In this document: in pieces, positions 6,544 through 8,175 of the stretch
How the letters are laid out: each line of letters opens with the position of its first letter
Numbering within the stretch: position 1 is the first letter of the stretch
DNA from: Akkermansiaceae bacterium
Lineage (GTDB): Bacteria > Verrucomicrobiota > Verrucomicrobiia > Verrucomicrobiales > Akkermansiaceae
Direction of reading: 5' to 3'
Length of the DNA stretch: 8,175 nt
Assembly (NCBI GenBank): GCA_028293225.1
Contig: JAQGPE010000338.1
Coordinates: 1-8,175 of the forward strand
Translations under genes and position numbers: made by a program
Notes under the pieces: generated by a model
Told to the model about the DNA's origin: nothing
The model's input: the letters and a program-made list of their open reading frames with translations, nothing else
The model's database searches: none

Positions 6544-7281
6544 ATGAAGCCCACAGGTCTATCTCTGTCCGTTCTCGCCGCGCTCCATCTTGTGGGCGCT
6601 CAGGCCAGCGCTGCGATTGTCACGCTTTACGATGGCAGCACGTCTCCCACCTCCCAGGGTTGGACGCGTACTGGCGGAGGCGGGGACGTGAACGGTCCTG
6701 GTACGGAAACGTCCAGCGGAGGCACGACTGAATTCAGCACGGTGAATCCAACTCCTGACAATCGGACCAGCCCCTTCAGCGAGTATCGGTACGACATCAG
6801 CCGGACCGACGACTTCCTGGTCACCATCCGGCTTGATGTCGTCTCCTCCAGCTACAATCAGCTCGATGCCGGGCTCACCTTCAGCGCCTTCGGTGGTACC
6901 GCGGGGTTTCCCGTGAGCGACCGCAGCAATAATGTGGCGATCCTTGCCGATCGAATCCAGTTTGGTGACGGCGGATCCCCTTACCTGATGAACACCACCA
7001 CCTTCCACACCTACTCGATGCGCTATCTTGGTGGGACTCTTCAGGTTTACGTCGACGCCTCTTCTGCCGATATTTTCGGCGGCACCGCGGTCCCGGTCAT
7101 GAGCCGCTCGGCCATCGCTGGCAAGACTCCCGGCGTTATCGTGTTTGGTGACGCGACCAACGACCCCAACTACAACTCGGACTACATCGTCGACTATGTG
7201 ACCGTCGAGCCCATCCCCGAGCCGGGCAGCCTGATGCTCGCCGGTCTGGGAGCGCTCGGCCTCATGCGCCGTCGCCGTTGA
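6544..7281 (+). CDS. PEP-CTERM sorting-domain secreted protein
   Basis: A 245-aa exported protein. Residues 1-23 are a signal peptide (hydrophobic core LSLSVLAALHLVGA, likely cut after ASA). The mature part is rich in Gly/Ser/Thr/Asp and predicted beta strands (VTIRLDVV, HTYSMRYLGGTLQVYV, GVIVFGDAT), which suggests a beta-sandwich surface domain. It ends with the tripartite PEP-CTERM signal: P225-E226-P227, a short hydrophobic stretch (229-241) and RRRR (242-245). Such tails direct proteins to exosortase processing at the cell surface, often in exopolysaccharide-producing bacteria. The exosortase gene is not in this window. The start at 6544 is chosen because it directly precedes the signal peptide; a frame open from a GTG at 6499 would add 15 non-signal residues. 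No Shine-Dalgarno is obvious. Its specific function is not recognisable. Confidence 0.92.
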   Translation: MKPTGLSLSVLAALHLVGAQASAAIVTLYDGSTSPTSQGWTRTGGGGDVNGPGTETSSGGTTEFSTVNPTPDNRTSPFSEYRYDISRTDDFLVTIRLDVVSSSYNQLDAGLTFSAFGGTAGFPVSDRSNNVAILADRIQFGDGGSPYLMNTTTFHTYSMRYLGGTLQVYVDASSADIFGGTAVPVMSRSAIAGKTPGVIVFGDATNDPNYNSDYIVDYVTVEPIPEPGSLMLAGLGALGLMRRRR

Positions 7282-7282
7282 G

Positions 7283-8175
7283 CTACTCGCCGGCCTTCCC
7301 GGCATTCGCGCGGATCCACTCGCCGAGCATCTCCAGCGCCTTCGCATCCACCACGTTCCGGGTCAGCGGCGGCATTTGCTGATCCGGCGCGGTGGAGCCC
7401 ATCCGCAGGTGCATGATCGACTTTGCGGGATCTCCCGGGATCACGATCTTCGCGTTGTCGATGCCCAGGTTATTCCGCACCTCGCCGTTAAGGATGCCCT
7501 GGCTGGCCAGCGGCGTGTCAAAGCGCGCATCCCACTGGGCGCCCGTCCCGCCAGGGCGATGGCACTGCGCACAGTTGCCATCCAGGTACGAGCGCACCCG
7601 GTTCTCCAGGCTCGCGGCGGCATCATCGATCCCGCAGGTGCGGGCGTAATCCTTGATCGCGCTCTCATCGACCGCGGACGCGAACATCTGCAGGTAGCTC
7701 CAGGTCCGCAACTGGTTGTCACCGCGGCCGCCGGGGTAGGGGAAATCGCCATTCAGCTGCCGGGTCTTCGGCCCCAGCACAAAGCCGGCATTCGGCGTAT
7801 GGCACAGGAAGCACAGCCCGCGGGCCGGATACGTCCAGGTCTGCTCATGCGCCGCTCCTGAGGCATCGCTCACCTTCAGCACCTCCTCCTGCCCGCCGGC
7901 ATCGACCAGATCCGCATCGCTGCCATCGGGCCGCCAGCGATACGTCGCTCCATAGCCCAAGCCTCCGGTGGCATCCAGCACCAGCAACCGCGTTTCGATC
8001 CGGCGCCGGGCCTCGGTCGCCCGGTTCGTCACGATCTCGAAGTGCTGGACGAAAACCGTCCCGCCCGGCCAGATATATTCTCCGGTCGGTTTGAAGCCCA
8101 CCTTGCCCCCCGCAGGCAACGCCACCCACCGTCGTGTCTCAGCGCCATCCGCCCACGCCGGACTGTTCAGCGAAT
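7283..8175 (-). CDS. diheme c-type cytochrome domain protein, C-terminal part (5' end outside window)
   Basis: 296 residues are visible and the frame is still open at the window edge, so this is the C-terminal part of a larger protein. It has two c-type heme motifs: CFLCH (codons at 7799-7813) and CAQCH (7559-7573). A possible distal Met ligand lies in QQMPPL near the end. The segment WADGAETRRWVALPAGGKVGF (from about 8157) with GGTVFVQHFEI is characteristic of the SO2930/HNE_0200-type cytochrome proteins, which in Verrucomicrobiota and Planctomycetes often follow other extracytoplasmic domains. The protein is expected to be exported, where hemes are attached, and to carry electrons. A GTG at 8125 could be read as a start, but family similarity continues upstream, so it is internal. 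The gene ends 1 nt from the convergent PEP-CTERM gene. The specific redox partner cannot be told from this fragment. Confidence 0.9.
   Translation of the reverse strand, partial: SLNSPAWADGAETRRWVALPAGGKVGFKPTGEYIWPGGTVFVQHFEIVTNRATEARRRIETRLLVLDATGGLGYGATYRWRPDGSDADLVDAGGQEEVLKVSDASGAAHEQTWTYPARGLCFLCHTPNAGFVLGPKTRQLNGDFPYPGGRGDNQLRTWSYLQMFASAVDESAIKDYARTCGIDDAAASLENRVRSYLDGNCAQCHRPGGTGAQWDARFDTPLASQGILNGEVRNNLGIDNAKIVIPGDPAKSIMHLRMGSTAPDQQMPPLTRNVVDAKALEMLGEWIRANAGKAGE

Noticed and set aside
1..8175. CRISPR arrays, insertion sequences or long DNA repeats.
   Set aside because: No regularly spaced direct repeats, terminal inverted repeats or transposase-like proteins were seen; the only repeats are protein-level or short dyads.

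Overview
The window looks like a GC-rich chromosome segment of a Verrucomicrobiota bacterium, probably from the Luteolibacter/Haloferula part of the phylum. The clues are a short-tailed PEP-CTERM secreted protein, a membrane-tethered ECF sigma factor of a type common there, proteins built from 'DPxxAxxW' repeats, a diheme cytochrome of a kind frequent in that phylum, and mostly weak Shine-Dalgarno sites. The assignment is by inference from protein style; no marker gene is present.

Layout: (1) 1-25 is the 3' end of a tRNA gene with encoded CCA. Positions 26-174 hold nothing I can support. (2) 175-708 (+) encodes a GNAT acetyltransferase close to the streptothricin acetyltransferase (Sat) family. 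(3) 800-3648 (-) is a two-gene operon. It encodes an ECF sigma factor fused to a transmembrane helix and an extracytoplasmic repeat domain, then a membrane-anchored protein with the same kind of ~32-residue repeat. (4) A 329-bp divergent intergenic region (3649-3977) separates this operon from (5) an ECF42-type sigma factor (3978-5237) and two YCII/DGPF-domain proteins (5327-5773, 5803-6204), closed by a clear hairpin terminator at 6211-6238. (6) A gene-free stretch of about 300 bp precedes a PEP-CTERM protein (6544-7281). This converges, with a 1-nt gap, on (7) the 3' part of a diheme c-type cytochrome on the minus strand, which runs off the window.

How the genes fit together: the centre of the window is a back-to-back pair of ECF sigma modules. 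Neither has a separate anti-sigma gene beside it, and both sigma factors carry C-terminal extensions. The minus-strand module looks like a one-piece transmembrane regulator plus a partner sharing its sensor-like repeats. The plus-strand module is the conserved ECF42-DGPF arrangement. Between its sigma gene and first DGPF gene lies a candidate ECF42 promoter (TGTCGA-N17-CGAC). The sigma gene ends on an A AAA AAG slippery heptamer with an AGGAG upstream, and the -1 frame stays open into the DGPF gene. The heptamer and the shared repeat are the most interesting observations here.
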